This document shows positions 28,146 to 37,284 of a DNA stretch of 64,000 nt, piece by piece. The number at the start of each line of letters is the position of its first letter. Position 1 is the first letter of the stretch. The DNA comes from Pistricoccus aurantiacus (GTDB lineage: Bacteria > Pseudomonadota > Gammaproteobacteria > Pseudomonadales > Halomonadaceae). Under the pieces are notes generated by a model, which did not search any database, was not told where the DNA came from, and worked only from the letters and a program-made list of their open reading frames with translations. Location of the stretch: assembly GCF_007954585.1 (NCBI RefSeq), contig NZ_CP042382.1, positions 3,658,001 to 3,722,000 on the forward strand, written 5' to 3'. Made by a program: the position numbers and the translations under genes.

Positions 28146-28175
28146 ATGCGCGATCTCCGCCAGGAGATCGCGCAT
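28146..28175. promoter_or_regulatory. Intercistronic hairpin in the TAXI-TRAP operon
   Basis: A perfect 13-bp stem (ATGCGCGATCTCC paired with GGAGATCGCGCAT, four-base loop) sits between the receptor stop and the permease start. It has no T run, so it is more likely an mRNA-stabilising or attenuating element that favours receptor over permease than a terminator. Confidence 0.7.
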
Positions 28176-28230
28176 CATTTCCGGGAGCCTGGTTATCCCC
28201 TCAAGAATACTCTATCAAGAGCATCTTATA

Positions 28231-29208
28231 TCACTCCTCGATCCAGCCCTGCTCCTGATAATAACGCTTGGCGCCCTCATGCAGCGGCGCGGTAAGGCCT
28301 TGGGCGATCATGTCTTCAGGATTGAGGTTTTCAAAGGCAGGGTGCAGACGCTTGAAGCGGTCGAAGTTCTCGAATACCGCCTTGACGGTCTGATACACCA
28401 GTTCCGGATCCGTATCCGTTGAAGAAACGAAGGTCGCGGCGACGCCGAAAGTCTCGGTGTCCTCGTCGTTCCCCTTGTAGAGGCCGCCCGGGATAGTCGA
28501 CTTGGTGTAGTAAGGATGCTCTTCCACGAGCTTGTCGATTTCCGGTCCGGTCACCGGCACCAGATTGGCATCCACCGTGGTGGTGGCTTCCTGGATGGCA
28601 CCGTTGGGATGGCCTACCACATAGGTCATGGCGTCGATATTGTTGTCCGCCAAGGCCGAAGCCATTTCCGCGGCATCCAACTGAGACGCCAGGGCGAAGG
28701 TATCCATGTTCCAGCCCTTGGCTTCCATGATCACGTCCATGGTATTGCGCTGGCCGGACCCCGGATTACCGATATTGACCCGCTTGCCTTCTAGGTCGTC
28801 GAGGTCTTGGATATTGGCATCCTTCCGGGCGAGTATCGTCAGCGGCTCGCCGTGCATGGTGAATACCGCGCGCAGATCCTTGAAGGCATCCCCCTTGTAA
28901 TTGCCCTCGCCTTCATAGGCCTGGTACTGGACGTCGGACTGCACCACCCCCATGTTCAACTCGCCGGAACGAATACCGTTGACGTTGGCCACGGAGCCGC
29001 CGGTGGAAGGCGCGTTGCAGCGAATATTCTCCGCGCTGCGATTGACCATGCGGCAGACAGACTGGCCCACCACGTAATAGACGCCGGTCTGGCCTCCGGT
29101 GCCGATGGTGATGAACTGCTCGTCCTGAGCGACGGCGGAAGGCGCGAAGACGCTGGCTCCCAGCAAGGCACCGGTAAAGGCTGCGGCGGAAAAGACATGA
29201 CGTTTCAT
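28231..29208 (-). CDS. TAXI family TRAP transporter solute-binding protein
   Basis: Periplasmic receptor of 325 residues. The signal peptide covers residues 1-27 (hydrophobic run ending in SAVAQ). TAXI pattern: FITIGTGGQTGVYYVVGQSVCRMV near residue 33, NAPSTGGSVANVNGIRSGE near residue 65 and VNIGNPGSGQRNTMDVI near residue 140. TAXI receptors bind organic acids such as glutamate or oxoglutarate; the substrate here is unknown. It is the first gene of an operon with the fused permease and uspA. The upstream region is shared with the divergent BCCT gene. Confidence 0.93.
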   Translation of the reverse strand: MKRHVFSAAAFTGALLGASVFAPSAVAQDEQFITIGTGGQTGVYYVVGQSVCRMVNRSAENIRCNAPSTGGSVANVNGIRSGELNMGVVQSDVQYQAYEGEGNYKGDAFKDLRAVFTMHGEPLTILARKDANIQDLDDLEGKRVNIGNPGSGQRNTMDVIMEAKGWNMDTFALASQLDAAEMASALADNNIDAMTYVVGHPNGAIQEATTTVDANLVPVTGPEIDKLVEEHPYYTKSTIPGGLYKGNDEDTETFGVAATFVSSTDTDPELVYQTVKAVFENFDRFKRLHPAFENLNPEDMIAQGLTAPLHEGAKRYYQEQGWIEE

Positions 29209-29580
29209 AGAGACACCTCTTGGTTACAGGGCGGTTTAAACATTAGTTACAGTTCGCTACTTTAGCGCAAAAATCATAAATTAACGAAGTCTTGTGAATC
29301 TCACATTCTTGAATGGCTCTCTGCAAGACTAGCCTGCTTTTAGCGTTTACGTTAAAGCAAATTCGCGCTGACAGCCGCGCTGGCTCATGGTAGTGTGATC
29401 GGCTTTATTTTTATCTCCGGTGCCATCTCGACGAAACTGGCAAGCAGACCTCGACGTTGGCTAGCCATTCAGCAAACAACGAGAATTGCCCATCGAGCCA
29501 TTGCATCCTCCTGTTGATGCACGCGTATCGAGCCTCCTGACCCCGCCATTCACCCGCGACTTCCAACAACGGGACTTTCA
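29209..29580. promoter_or_regulatory. Divergent control region, TAXI receptor / BCCT carrier
   Basis: A 372-bp AT-richer region without an open frame. It contains an imperfect palindrome at about 29335-29357 (core TTTAGCG-TTTA-CGTTAAA), a possible operator. No riboswitch or other RNA was recognised. Confidence 0.4.
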
Positions 29581-31131
29581 ATGGAAAACGACCAAACGCA
29601 TCATGCCAACGCCGATCGTCGCCTGGGCGACCCTATCGTGCTGGGATTGAGCATCGGTTTCATTATTGTCTTCATCGGCCTTTCCGTTTACGACATCGAC
29701 ATGGTCGCCGACGGCATTGCCTCGGGCTTTGCCTGGACCGCCAAACACATGGGCTCCTATTTCCAGCTTTTCCTGCTGCTGACCTTCTTCATCGCCATTG
29801 CCCTGGCGATCTCGCCTGCGGGTAGCGCTCGCGTCGGCAATCGGCGGGATCCGGAGCTCAGCACCTTCAAGTGGCTGTCAATCATCATGTGTACGCTGCT
29901 GGCGGGTGGCGGCGTGTTCTTCGCCGCCGGTGAGCCGGTCTACCACTTCGTGGTCACGCCGCCGGCCTTCGATACGGAAGCCGGTACGGTGGACGCCATC
30001 GCCCCGGCGCTGGCCCAATCCTTCATGCACTGGGGCTTTCTTGCCTGGGCAGTGCTTGGCAGCCTGACCGCGGTGGTACTGGCCCACTCCCATTATGACA
30101 AGGGCCAGCCGCTGCAGCCGCGCAGCCTGTTGTATCCGGTATTCGGCGAAGCCGTCATGAAAGGTGCCTTCGGTAGCGTGGTGGATTCGCTGTGTATCAT
30201 CGCGGTGGTCGCCGGCACCGTTGGTCCCATCGGTTTTCTGGCCACTCAGGTCAGTTTCGGGCTGCATGAGCTGTTCAGCTTTCCCGAAGGATTCACCGGC
30301 CAGCTGATGATTCTTGTCGGATTGGGCGCGATTTACGTCACCTCCGCGGTGACCGGCATCGAGCGCGGCATCCAGTTCCTTAGCCGTTACAACGTTTTCC
30401 TGGCCTTGGCCATTGCCGCGGTGATCTTTATTTTCGGCCCTACTCTGTTTCTGACCAACGCCTATACGCAGAGCTTTGGGGAATATCTATCCTCCTTCTT
30501 CAGCATGTCCACCATGACCTCTACGGACGCTCCGGACTGGTGGATGCAATGGTGGACGGTGTTCTTCTTCTCCTGGTTCATCGGCTACGGCCCCTTGATG
30601 GCGATCTTCGTCGCACGCATTTCACGAGGACGCACCATTCGCGAGATGATCCTCGCCGTGGCGGTACTGGCGCCTATCGCCACTACCATCTGGTTTACCC
30701 TGCTGGGCGGCTCCGGCATCTACTATCAGTTGACCGACGTGATCGATCTTACCGAGGCGCTCAACAACTTCCAGTTCGACGTGGCAACCCTGACCGTGGC
30801 CCAGGCGCTGCCCGGCGGCTGGATGATGGCAGTGGCGATTCTGATACTGACCACCATCTTCGTCGCCACCACCGGCGACTCCATGAGTTACGCCATCTCC
30901 GTGGTATGCACCGGCCACGACGAGCCCAATATGTTCGTGCGCGCCTTCTGGGGCATCACCATGGCGATCATGGCGGGTATCCTGCTGTACATGGGCGCCG
31001 GTCAGATCAGCGCCCTGCAGCAGTTCATCGTGATCACCGCTATCCCGGTTTCCCTGGTGCTGCTGCCAACGCTGTGGACCGGCCCCACCTCCGCCTACGC
31101 CATGGCCCGGGAACAAGGCGTTGTTTCCTGA
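29581..31131 (+). CDS. BCCT family transporter
   Basis: Secondary carrier of 516 residues with 12 predicted membrane segments, of the betaine/carnitine/choline family. The family hallmark is DWWMQWWTVFFFSWFIGYGPLMAIFVARISRGRTIRE near residues 318-355, including the signature tryptophans of the substrate cage. The substrate would be a quaternary ammonium or related zwitterion; which one cannot be read from sequence. It lacks the long cytoplasmic C-terminal tail of osmosensing BetP, which suggests nutrient uptake rather than stress response. It lies 34 bp before an mscS gene. Confidence 0.92.
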   Translation: MENDQTHHANADRRLGDPIVLGLSIGFIIVFIGLSVYDIDMVADGIASGFAWTAKHMGSYFQLFLLLTFFIAIALAISPAGSARVGNRRDPELSTFKWLSIIMCTLLAGGGVFFAAGEPVYHFVVTPPAFDTEAGTVDAIAPALAQSFMHWGFLAWAVLGSLTAVVLAHSHYDKGQPLQPRSLLYPVFGEAVMKGAFGSVVDSLCIIAVVAGTVGPIGFLATQVSFGLHELFSFPEGFTGQLMILVGLGAIYVTSAVTGIERGIQFLSRYNVFLALAIAAVIFIFGPTLFLTNAYTQSFGEYLSSFFSMSTMTSTDAPDWWMQWWTVFFFSWFIGYGPLMAIFVARISRGRTIREMILAVAVLAPIATTIWFTLLGGSGIYYQLTDVIDLTEALNNFQFDVATLTVAQALPGGWMMAVAILILTTIFVATTGDSMSYAISVVCTGHDEPNMFVRAFWGITMAIMAGILLYMGAGQISALQQFIVITAIPVSLVLLPTLWTGPTSAYAMAREQGVVS

Positions 31132-31165
31132 TCCAATGCAATAATGTTGTACCCTGAGGGCAAGG

Positions 31166-32110
31166 ATGCCCTTGGAGGCCTGGCCATTGGACGACATTCC
31201 CTTCTTTTTTCTGCTATTGGCGGAGATCGAGCAGTACGCTCTTGGGCTGGTCAGTGCCGGCCCCCGCATCGCGGCGGCGCTGCTGCTCATTCTGCTGACC
31301 TGGGGCCTTTCGAAGCTGCTGCGTTTAGTGGTTTCACGTATCGCTCATCATGCAAGACTGCGCCGCAACCTGACGGAAGTGCTGATGATGCTGACCGGCA
31401 TCATCGTCTGGCTGGTAGGCTTGCTGGTAGCCATGACCCTGCTGTTTCCCTCGGTCACTCCCGGCAAGGCGTTGACGACGCTGGGGCTTGGCTCCATCGC
31501 CGTGGGCTTTGCTTTCAAGGACGTGTTCGAGAACTTCCTGGCGGGGCTGTTGATCCTGATCCGCGAGCCTTTCAAGATCGGCGATTACATCGCCACGAAT
31601 GAACGGCGCATCGAAGGCGTGGTGGAGGAAATTACCGTACGCGACAGCCATATTCGTCGCACGGACGGCCAGCTGGTGGTGGTGCCCAACGCCCTGCTGT
31701 TTCAGAACCCAGTGGTCGTGCGCACGGATCGGGACGTGCGTCGCACCGCGATCATGGTGCCGGTAGCACGCACGGAAAACGCCGACAAGACACGGGAAGT
31801 ACTGCTTACGGCGGTACGCCAGGTGGATTCGGTGCGGGATGATGTACGCGACGTACAGGTGTTCGCCAAGGCCTTCGGCGACAGCTCCGTGGACTTCGAG
31901 ATCGCCTGGTGGACCGGCTCTAAGCCGGTGGATATCCGCTCCTCACGGGATCAGGTGGTGCGTGCCATCAAGCGCGCCTTCGATGAGGCGAATATCGAGA
32001 TTCCCCTGCCCCATCGCACCCTGCTGTTTCGAGAGGACAGCCCGGTACCTTTGAACACGCCTTCAACGAGCGTCGAACTCCAGAAATCCGAGGCATCCTC
32101 ATCCCAGTGA
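31166..32110 (+). CDS. Small-conductance mechanosensitive channel (MscS family)
   Basis: A 314-residue inner-membrane channel. Three hydrophobic segments lead into the pore-lining helix ALTTLGLGSIAVGFAFKDVFENFLAGLLIL (about 102-131). The cytoplasmic beta domain starts at PFKIGDYI, with VVPNALLFQNPVV following. It would release solutes on hypo-osmotic shock. The start is uncertain: ATG at 31166 or TTG at 31187 after GGAGG. It is downstream of the BCCT gene on the same strand, and its 3' end overlaps the convergent LysR gene by 12 bp. Confidence 0.88.
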   Translation: MPLEAWPLDDIPFFFLLLAEIEQYALGLVSAGPRIAAALLLILLTWGLSKLLRLVVSRIAHHARLRRNLTEVLMMLTGIIVWLVGLLVAMTLLFPSVTPGKALTTLGLGSIAVGFAFKDVFENFLAGLLILIREPFKIGDYIATNERRIEGVVEEITVRDSHIRRTDGQLVVVPNALLFQNPVVVRTDRDVRRTAIMVPVARTENADKTREVLLTAVRQVDSVRDDVRDVQVFAKAFGDSSVDFEIAWWTGSKPVDIRSSRDQVVRAIKRAFDEANIEIPLPHRTLLFREDSPVPLNTPSTSVELQKSEASSSQ

Positions 32111-32971
32111 CTTCAATATAAATCCCTCCATGGCCTGGGCGGCGGGAGACAGACTACGCTCGGCGAGCTTGAGCACCCCAAGCGTTCGCTGCACCCGAGG
32201 CACTGCCAAGGGAATAAAGCGCAGGCGTTCATACTCCTCCGGAAAGGCGAGCCTGGGCAGGGTGGTGATGCCGATACCCGCTTCCAGCATCGCCGTCAGC
32301 GAAATCATGCTGGAGATATAAAGAAGGCTTCGCTCCTGCAGCACCGCCGCCGGGGTTCTGTCGAGAAATCGCGAGGTGCCGTTGGCGATCAGCGTATGCG
32401 CGAGCAGTTCCTGCCATTCCAGACTTTCCCGCCCCGCCAGGGGATGATCCTCGCGACACACCACGCCGATCTCGTCCTGCATCAGCGGCGTGAAGACGAA
32501 GTCCTCATCCGGCTGCCAGAGGCTGGTGATGCCCAGATCCGCCTCCTGCAATTGGATCATCCGCTTGACTCGATCCGCGTTGCCGTCGTGCAGGCTGACT
32601 TTCAGCCCCGGATACGCCTCGACGAACTTGCCCAGCAGATACGGCATCAGGCGATTGGCCACGGACGGCACCGTGGCCAGGTCGATATGCCCCGCTCCTT
32701 GCTGAGCCTGTTGCAGCAGATCCTTCACTAGCCGATCGTGCTCCGCCACCAGGGAGCGCAGGCGAGGCAGGCAGGTTTCTCCGAAAGGCGTCAGCGCCGT
32801 CTTGCCGCCTTTTTCGAACAGCGCCTGGCCCAAGCGTTGCTCCAGCTCCTTGATCGCCAGAGAAAGCGCCGGCTGGGTGCGGTGCAGCCGTCGCGCCGCC
32901 GCATGAAAACCGCCTTCGTCGACGATGGCCAGCACATAGCGCAGCTGTTGAATCTTGAGTTCCGGCAGCAT
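32099..32971 (-). CDS. LysR-type transcriptional regulator
   Basis: A 290-residue LysR regulator. The N-terminal winged helix (residues 1-65) shows YVLAIVDEGGFHAAARRLHRTQPALSLAIKELE. The substrate-binding domain starts about residue 92. The ATG at 32971 follows GGAGG. It is divergent from the ALDH-M19-unknown-DUF3726 operon across 112 bp, which includes a very AT-rich stretch at 33007-33045, the usual arrangement for a LysR activator of its neighbouring catabolic operon. Confidence 0.92.
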   Translation of the reverse strand: MLPELKIQQLRYVLAIVDEGGFHAAARRLHRTQPALSLAIKELEQRLGQALFEKGGKTALTPFGETCLPRLRSLVAEHDRLVKDLLQQAQQGAGHIDLATVPSVANRLMPYLLGKFVEAYPGLKVSLHDGNADRVKRMIQLQEADLGITSLWQPDEDFVFTPLMQDEIGVVCREDHPLAGRESLEWQELLAHTLIANGTSRFLDRTPAAVLQERSLLYISSMISLTAMLEAGIGITTLPRLAFPEEYERLRFIPLAVPRVQRTLGVLKLAERSLSPAAQAMEGFILKSLG

Positions 32972-33083
32972 CTTCAATCCTCCGGACAGGCGGTTAATAA
33001 ACCTTATCATTTTATATTTTTAATTGATTATATTTATTTATTGAAGGTTCCTATGCTGGCGGTAACGCATCAAGGAGACTCAC

Positions 33084-34523
33084 ATGACCACCGTAAAAGC
33101 ACTTTACATCGGCAACGAATGGATCGACGGCGAAGGCAGCGTCACCAACCGCAACCCCTCGGATACCAGCGACATCATCGGCGAATACGCCCAGGCCAGT
33201 AAGCAGCAAGTGCAAGACGCCATCAGCGCTGCCCGCCAAGGCGCGAAAGCCTGGCGTGAAAGCGGACTGGAACGCCGCTATAGCGTACTGATGGCCATCG
33301 GCGACGAACTGATCGCTCGCAAGGATGAGCTGGGCCGACTGCTGGCCCGGGAAGAAGGCAAGACCCTGGCGGAAGGCGTCGGCGAGGTCTACCGCTCCGG
33401 CCAGTTCTTCCATTACTACGCCGCGGAGGTGCTGCGCCAGATCGACGAGCGGGTGGATTCCGTGCGCCCGGGCATCGGTGTCGAGGTCTATCGCGAGCCG
33501 GTGGGCGTCGTTGGCGTGATCAGCCCCTGGAACTTCCCCCTGGCTACCGCCGTATGGAAAATCGCCCCGGCCCTGGCCTTCGGCAACGCGGTGATCTTCA
33601 AGCCCGCCAATCTGGTGCCGGCGAGCGCCTGGGCACTGACGGAGATCATCAGCCGCCAGGATCTGCCCAAGGGCGCCTACAACCTGCTGATGGGTAGCGG
33701 CAGCCAGGTAGGTGATGCCCTGATTCATAGCCCGGAGATCGACGCGGTGTCCTTTACCGGTTCACTGGAAGTCGGCAAGCAGGTTGCCGCCGCCACCGCC
33801 GCCAACCTGGTCAAGTGCCAACTGGAGATGGGCTCCAAGAACGCCCTGATCGTCGCGGAAGACGCGGATCTCGACCTCGCCGTAGAAGCCGCCTTCGCCG
33901 GCGCCTATTCCGGTACCGGTCAGAAGTGCACCGCGTCGTCGCGGCTGATCGTGGTCGAGGCGCTACATGACCGTTTCGTCGAGAAGTTGATCGACAAGCT
34001 CAAGACCATTCGTGTCGGCAACGCCCTGGAAGACGGCGTGCAACTCGGCCCGGCGGTGGACGCCCGCCAGCTGGAGTCCAACCTGGCCTGGATCGAGCGA
34101 GCCAAGCAAGACGGTGCCCGGCTTGCCTTCGGTGGCGAACGCCTGGCGCGGGACACGGAAGGCTATTTCATGGCCCCGACCCTGTTCACCGACACCACCA
34201 ACGACATGGCGATCAATCGCGAGGAAGTCTTCGGCCCCATCGCCTGCGTGATCAAGGTACGGAATTACGAGGAAGCCATCGCCACGCTTAATGACACCAA
34301 GTTCGGCCTGACCGCCGGCATCATCACCGATTCCCTCAAGATCGCCAGCGACTTCAAGGCCCGCGCGGAAACCGGCTGCGTGATGGTCAACCTGGCCACC
34401 GCCGGCACGGATTACCACGTGCCCTTCGGCGGCCGCAAGGCCTCGAGCTTCGGCCCGCGGGAGCAAGGCCGCTACGCCCGGGAGTTCTACACCGTGGTCA
34501 AGACCTGCTACGTGAAAGCTTGA
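33084..34523 (+). CDS. NAD(P)-dependent aldehyde dehydrogenase
   Basis: Aldehyde dehydrogenase of 479 residues. The cofactor block is VISPWNFPLATAVWKIAPALA near residue 150, the catalytic Glu is in CQLEMGSKNALIV near residue 253, and the catalytic Cys is in GTGQKCTASSR near residue 285. Its pattern is close to alpha-ketoglutaric semialdehyde and succinate semialdehyde type enzymes, so a semialdehyde produced by the pathway is a fair guess. It is the first gene of a four-gene operon under the divergent LysR gene; the M19-like gene starts 10 bp after its stop. Confidence 0.9.
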   Translation: MTTVKALYIGNEWIDGEGSVTNRNPSDTSDIIGEYAQASKQQVQDAISAARQGAKAWRESGLERRYSVLMAIGDELIARKDELGRLLAREEGKTLAEGVGEVYRSGQFFHYYAAEVLRQIDERVDSVRPGIGVEVYREPVGVVGVISPWNFPLATAVWKIAPALAFGNAVIFKPANLVPASAWALTEIISRQDLPKGAYNLLMGSGSQVGDALIHSPEIDAVSFTGSLEVGKQVAAATAANLVKCQLEMGSKNALIVAEDADLDLAVEAAFAGAYSGTGQKCTASSRLIVVEALHDRFVEKLIDKLKTIRVGNALEDGVQLGPAVDARQLESNLAWIERAKQDGARLAFGGERLARDTEGYFMAPTLFTDTTNDMAINREEVFGPIACVIKVRNYEEAIATLNDTKFGLTAGIITDSLKIASDFKARAETGCVMVNLATAGTDYHVPFGGRKASSFGPREQGRYAREFYTVVKTCYVKA

Positions 34524-34533
34524 GGGGAAGGTC

Positions 34534-35523
34534 ATGTCACAGGAAATGCTGATCGTCGACGGCCTCCAGTATTCGAACTGGTCCCGGGAGATCTTCGAGC
34601 AGATGCGCGAAGGCGGCGTGAATGCGGTTCACGCCACCTTGGTCTACCACGAAACCACTCGGGATACCCTGAGTCGGCTCGGCGAGTGGAACCGCCGCTT
34701 CGAGACCCATCGTGATCTCATCATGCCGGTGCGGGAAGCGGCGGATATTCAGCGTGCCCAGGAGGCGGGCAAGGTGGGGATCTTCCTCGGCGCCCAGAAC
34801 TGCTCGCCGATCGAGGATGATATCGACATGGTCGCGATCATGCGCGACCTGGGCCTTTTGATCATGCAGCTGACCTACAATAACCAGAGCCTGTTGGCCT
34901 GCGGCTGCTACGAAGCGCAGGACAGCGGCATCACCCGCTTCGGCCGCCAGGTAATCAAGGAGATGAACCGGGTGGGCATGGTCATCGACATGTCCCACAG
35001 CGCCGAGCGCTCCACCCTGGAAGCCATCGAGCTTTCCGAGCGTCCGGTGATCATCTCCCACGCCAACCCGGCGGCCTGGCAGCCGGCCAAGCGCAACAAA
35101 TCCGATAAGGTGCTCAAGGCCATCGCCGAATGCGACGGCCTGCTGGGCTTCTCCGCCTATCCGTTTCACCTCAAGAACGGCCCGGACTGCACCCTGGAAG
35201 ATTACTGCGACATGATCGCCGCCACCGCGGACCTGATGGGCATCGAGCATATCGGCATCGGCACGGATCTGTGCCAGAACCAGCCGGTATCGATACTCGA
35301 ATGGATGCGCAACGGCCGCTGGTCGAAGGAGATGGATTACGGCGAAGGCTCCAAGGACAACGCCGGCTGGCCGCGTCCCCTGCCCTGGCTCAAGGATAGC
35401 CGGGACTTCCCCAACCTGGTGACCGGCTTGCGCGCGCGCGGATTCGCGGAAGACGAAGTGGCTCGGATCATGGGCCGCAATTGGGTGGAACTACTGGAGC
35501 GTACCATTACGCCACAGGTCTAA
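34534..35523 (+). CDS. M19 (renal dipeptidase fold) hydrolase-like protein
   Basis: A 329-residue TIM-barrel protein of the M19 membrane-dipeptidase family. Metal-ligand regions DMSHSAERS near residue 152, IISHANPAAW near residue 173 and the downstream GIGTDLCQ are present. The N-terminal DGHxD motif of classical dipeptidases is replaced by DGLQYSNW, so one of the two metal sites is probably altered. A similar subgroup lies in the dimethylglycine/glycine betaine catabolic region of Pseudomonas (PA5396 type), which suggests a catabolic amide or ring-opening hydrolase rather than a peptidase. It has no signal peptide. It is second in the operon, 15 bp before the 581-residue gene. Confidence 0.82.
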   Translation: MSQEMLIVDGLQYSNWSREIFEQMREGGVNAVHATLVYHETTRDTLSRLGEWNRRFETHRDLIMPVREAADIQRAQEAGKVGIFLGAQNCSPIEDDIDMVAIMRDLGLLIMQLTYNNQSLLACGCYEAQDSGITRFGRQVIKEMNRVGMVIDMSHSAERSTLEAIELSERPVIISHANPAAWQPAKRNKSDKVLKAIAECDGLLGFSAYPFHLKNGPDCTLEDYCDMIAATADLMGIEHIGIGTDLCQNQPVSILEWMRNGRWSKEMDYGEGSKDNAGWPRPLPWLKDSRDFPNLVTGLRARGFAEDEVARIMGRNWVELLERTITPQV

Positions 35524-35538
35524 ATCTCGGAGTGCGTC

Positions 35539-37284
35539 ATGAATTCGTTTGGTCCTGATCTGCATCCCTACGCGAACCTGAGCCTGCGCCCGGCGTCTCG
35601 AGTCATGCAGCTCGAGCGTCTGGGCAGCCTGCACGCCAGCCGGTTGAGCTTCGTGCGCAGCCTGGTGCGCCAGATGGCCCGCCAGCGCTGGCAGATCAGT
35701 CAGACTCGCTTCGACCTGGATGCGGAAGGCTACGGCACCGCCATCTACCGGCTGCAGACCCCCAACGGGCGCTATCACGGCGTGATCTTCACCCGCCCGC
35801 TGGAGGACGACGCCCGCACGGACCGGGTGATCGCCAACGCCTGGGACGCCACCTTCGCCGTGGTGGAAGGCGACGTGGACGATCTGCTGCTGGAACAGAT
35901 GGCGGACAACGTGCCGCTGCAGGAAGCCGGTCGTCAGCATCCGCGGCTGCTGGTGCTGTCCCGGGCCAACCGCAGCCTGCGCAACTTCGCGAGTTTCCTG
36001 GACGCGCTTTCCAACGGCCGTCAGCCGGAGGCCGCCTGGATCACCCAGGTCGGCTATCTGTACCGCACCACCGCCGTCTACGGCAACGGCAAGTTCGGCA
36101 TCGCCGACTACACCCGGCTGCGGGCCAATCCGGATTTCCAGCGTCCCTTCGCGGCGCAGATGCTCGCGGTCTATCTGCTGCGACATTTCTCCATCGAGCA
36201 GATCGAACATATGGCCCGAGCACGGGGCGGCGATCAGGCGGTGCCTCTGGCCACGGAGCTCAAGCGCTACCTGGGCATCGGCAATTCCACCGGGCTGGGC
36301 ATGGCGCCCTTTCTGATTACTCACCCGATGCTGGTGCAGCAGTGGGTTCACAGCCGGGAACGCGCCCTGGCCTTCGCCTGCGCCCAGACCCCCACGGAGA
36401 CCGAGCGCCAGCGCTTGATCGCCCTGGTGGAACGCGCCCGGGATCATCTGGCCCAGACCGTTACTCAGGACAGCGATCAGACTGAACGCAACCATGAGAC
36501 CGTGGCGGCGCTGCCGGATATCATCGCCTGGTTGACGGAGGTGCCGCTGGAAGCGGACCTGTGGAATCAGCTGCAGGAATGGAGCGAGCGGACCCTGCCC
36601 CTGGAAGCCCAGGAGTTGGTCAATACGCTGCTGATCGAACTCTATCCCCAGGTCGATCACCTGGAGGATCAGATGGGCGCGCCGGAACGCCTCGACCTGA
36701 CCCCGGAGATGCCCTTGATCAAGCTCAAGCAGCTGATCGACACTCACTACCACTGGGCGCTGGCGGAGGATTTCTCCACCCGGGAAGCCCGCTACTGGTT
36801 CTGGTACAGCAGCGCGGAGAAGGAAGAACCGCGCCTCGGCGTACGGGACGAGGAACCCGGCGCGGAAAAGGAAACGCCTCTGGCTATCGCGCCCCGGGTA
36901 CGTCATACCTACGATATTCTGTGCGGTTTCCTGGAAGCTAACCCGGGCAGCCAGGTGGTGGATTTTCTGCTCAATCATCCGCGCCACAAGGACATCGTCC
37001 GCCGCATCCAGACCATGGCGAACACCCCTTTTGGTGAGATTCGCGCCAACCTGTGGCACCGGGACATGAAGCCGATGCACCTGCTGCGCACCAAGCTTTC
37101 CTTCTTCGGCGCCAGCCGCTTCGATCCCAAGTCGGACCGCTGGGTGCGCATCACTCTCTTCCAGGGAGCGCCGCTGGTGGAGGAACTCAACGCGGAACCT
37201 TGGGACCTCAACGATTTCGACGACTGGAGTTTTCCTCTCGAGCCTCGTAGCGGACTAGAGAAAGAGCAGGAGATCGCGCCATGA
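35539..37284 (+). CDS. Conserved protein of unknown function, 581 residues
   Basis: I do not recognise this family. The product is a large soluble protein with no signal peptide, membrane segment or obvious nucleotide-binding motif. It is rich in Arg, Leu, Trp and acidic residues. Notable blocks are HPYANLSLRPASRVMQLERL near the N-terminus, a central ELKRYLGIGNSTGLGMAPFLI (about 233-254), YWFWYSSAEKEEPRLG near residue 415, and a C-terminal FFGASRFDPKSDRWVRITLFQG near residue 524. The codon use looks like that of its neighbours. Its stop overlaps the next start by 4 bp (ATGA), so it is translationally coupled to the DUF3726-like gene. Position in the operon makes a catabolic enzyme or partner subunit the best guess. 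Confidence 0.85.
   Translation: MNSFGPDLHPYANLSLRPASRVMQLERLGSLHASRLSFVRSLVRQMARQRWQISQTRFDLDAEGYGTAIYRLQTPNGRYHGVIFTRPLEDDARTDRVIANAWDATFAVVEGDVDDLLLEQMADNVPLQEAGRQHPRLLVLSRANRSLRNFASFLDALSNGRQPEAAWITQVGYLYRTTAVYGNGKFGIADYTRLRANPDFQRPFAAQMLAVYLLRHFSIEQIEHMARARGGDQAVPLATELKRYLGIGNSTGLGMAPFLITHPMLVQQWVHSRERALAFACAQTPTETERQRLIALVERARDHLAQTVTQDSDQTERNHETVAALPDIIAWLTEVPLEADLWNQLQEWSERTLPLEAQELVNTLLIELYPQVDHLEDQMGAPERLDLTPEMPLIKLKQLIDTHYHWALAEDFSTREARYWFWYSSAEKEEPRLGVRDEEPGAEKETPLAIAPRVRHTYDILCGFLEANPGSQVVDFLLNHPRHKDIVRRIQTMANTPFGEIRANLWHRDMKPMHLLRTKLSFFGASRFDPKSDRWVRITLFQGAPLVEELNAEPWDLNDFDDWSFPLEPRSGLEKEQEIAP

Noticed and set aside
28146-28175. Terminator between TRAP receptor and permease
   Set aside because: No T run follows the stem on either strand and the permease gene needs read-through.
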